Virus record (IMG/VR): IMGVR_UViG_3300020213_000034
Span: 1-64,000 of that record
Length of the DNA stretch: 64,000 bases
Reading direction: 5' to 3' (one strand)
Source: a virus
How positions within the stretch are numbered: position 1 is the first letter of the stretch; each line of letters opens with the position of its first letter. The position numbers and the translations under genes are program-made. Positions 63,582-64,000 of the stretch are shown here, one piece after another. The notes under the pieces were generated by a model, which saw only the letters and a program-made list of their open reading frames with translations, ran no database searches and had not been told where the DNA came from.

Positions 63582-63712
63582 TCCAGCCCCTCCTCTTCGG
63601 CGCGGTCGCGCTCGTGGCGCCACACGACGAACAGGGCGTAGGCGAGGCAGCCAAGCGGGAACACCAGCACGAGGCCGATGGATGCGATGATGAAGTATAT
63701 TGTTGGGTCCAT
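63578..63712 (-). CDS. 44-residue membrane protein
   Basis: MDPTIYFIIASIGLVLVFPL then GCLAYALFVVWRHERDRAEE: one or two tightly spaced hydrophobic segments and an acidic/basic tail. Comparable to the 43-residue membrane protein at 4283. Function unknown. Confidence 0.6.
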   Translation of the reverse strand: MDPTIYFIIASIGLVLVFPLGCLAYALFVVWRHERDRAEEEGLE

Positions 63713-63723
63713 GGTTGTGGGTA

Positions 63724-64000
63724 TCATGCGTTGTATTTGTCGGTCAGTGCGTTCATGGCGGCGTTGTATTTGTCGGCGGCGACGGTGAGTTTGGCGCGGC
63801 ATTCGGCGAGGTGGGGGGCGATGGCGGCGTGGCATTCGGCGCTGGCTGCGGCCTTGGCGGCGTCGAATTTGGCGCTGGCTGCGGCCTTGGCGGCGTCGAA
63901 TTTGGCGAGGTGGGGGGCAATGGCGGCCCGATACTTATCGCCCGCTGCGGCGTATTCGGCGGAATGTTCTGCGAAGGCGGCGTTTTCGGAGACGCGCCGG
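63724..64000 (-). CDS. alanine-rich paralog, 5' end outside window
   Basis: The C-terminal 91 codons are present: EYAAAGDKYRAAIAPHLAKF, then an exact duplicate AKFDAAKAAAS twice, then ADKYNAAMNALTDKYNA. Close to the protein at 119-451. Its TGA lies within ATGATAC just downstream of the next gene start. If the two window ends were joined, the frame would continue from the partial gene at 1-122. Confidence 0.7.
   Translation of the reverse strand, partial: RRVSENAAFAEHSAEYAAAGDKYRAAIAPHLAKFDAAKAAASAKFDAAKAAASAECHAAIAPHLAECRAKLTVAADKYNAAMNALTDKYNA

Noticed and set aside
1-64000. CRISPR array or integrase/attachment sites
   Set aside because: No regularly spaced identical repeats with unique spacers, no Cas genes and no recombinase gene were seen; the tandem tRNAs are not att duplications.

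Overview
The window is part of the genome of a tailed, double-stranded DNA bacteriophage, GC-rich throughout. The + strand morphogenesis block (portal, scaffold, major capsid, tail tubular A and B, large internal virion proteins, terminase) has the gene order of short-tailed, T7-like podoviruses. I see no RNA polymerase, DNA polymerase, primase, integrase or repressor/integrase module, so the phage appears lytic and dependent on host polymerases, or those genes lie outside the window. Most start codons lack a purine-rich Shine-Dalgarno box; they sit behind A/C-rich leaders such as AACC-ATG. This suggests a host that initiates translation largely without Shine-Dalgarno pairing. The host itself cannot be named from the sequence.

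Layout. (1) 1-9794, - strand: a tightly packed left arm of small accessory genes joined by 4-bp ATGA overlaps. It includes an alanine-rich paralogous family, a cytosine methyltransferase-like protein, small Zn-binding proteins, an HTH protein, a metallophosphoesterase and an FkbM-type methyltransferase. (2) 9795-10760: a divergent control region, one small + gene and an RNase H-like gene. (3) 10760-15617, + strand: one dense stable-RNA array. I fold 38 conventional tRNA genes with encoded CCA, together covering all 20 amino acids. The array also holds one circularly permuted tRNA-Lys(CTT), a compact bacterial-type RNase P RNA gene and several tRNA-sized structured inserts. (4) 15631-18149: HNH endonuclease and a helicase-loader operon. 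(5) 18205-44300: virion structural genes, with sugar-modifying enzymes, a 2-oxoglutarate oxygenase and an acetyltransferase between them. (6) 44339-52374: ssDNA-binding protein, PD-(D/E)XK, VRR-NUC and HNH nucleases, glycosyltransferases, a polynucleotide-kinase-type 3'-phosphatase and a secreted lysozyme-like protein. (7) 52364-54441, - strand: a two-gene sugar-modification island. (8) 54522-56974: terminase small and large subunits. (9) 57186-64000, - strand: a right arm of small accessory genes separated by a recurring two-hairpin intergenic module. It ends in another alanine-rich paralog that runs off the window.

How it fits together. The RNA array looks like a near-complete translation kit. 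The phage supplies isoacceptors for every amino acid plus the RNA subunit of the enzyme that matures tRNA 5' ends. A Pnkp-like 3'-phosphatase downstream hints at RNA-end repair. Glycosyltransferases, a dehydratase/epimerase, a C-methyltransferase and FkbM suggest modification of virion or host-surface sugars. The collagen-like fibre, beta-helix fibres, glycine-rich adhesin and C1q-like fibre form an elaborate adsorption apparatus.

All functional names are inferences from motifs and gene order read by eye. No database search was run.
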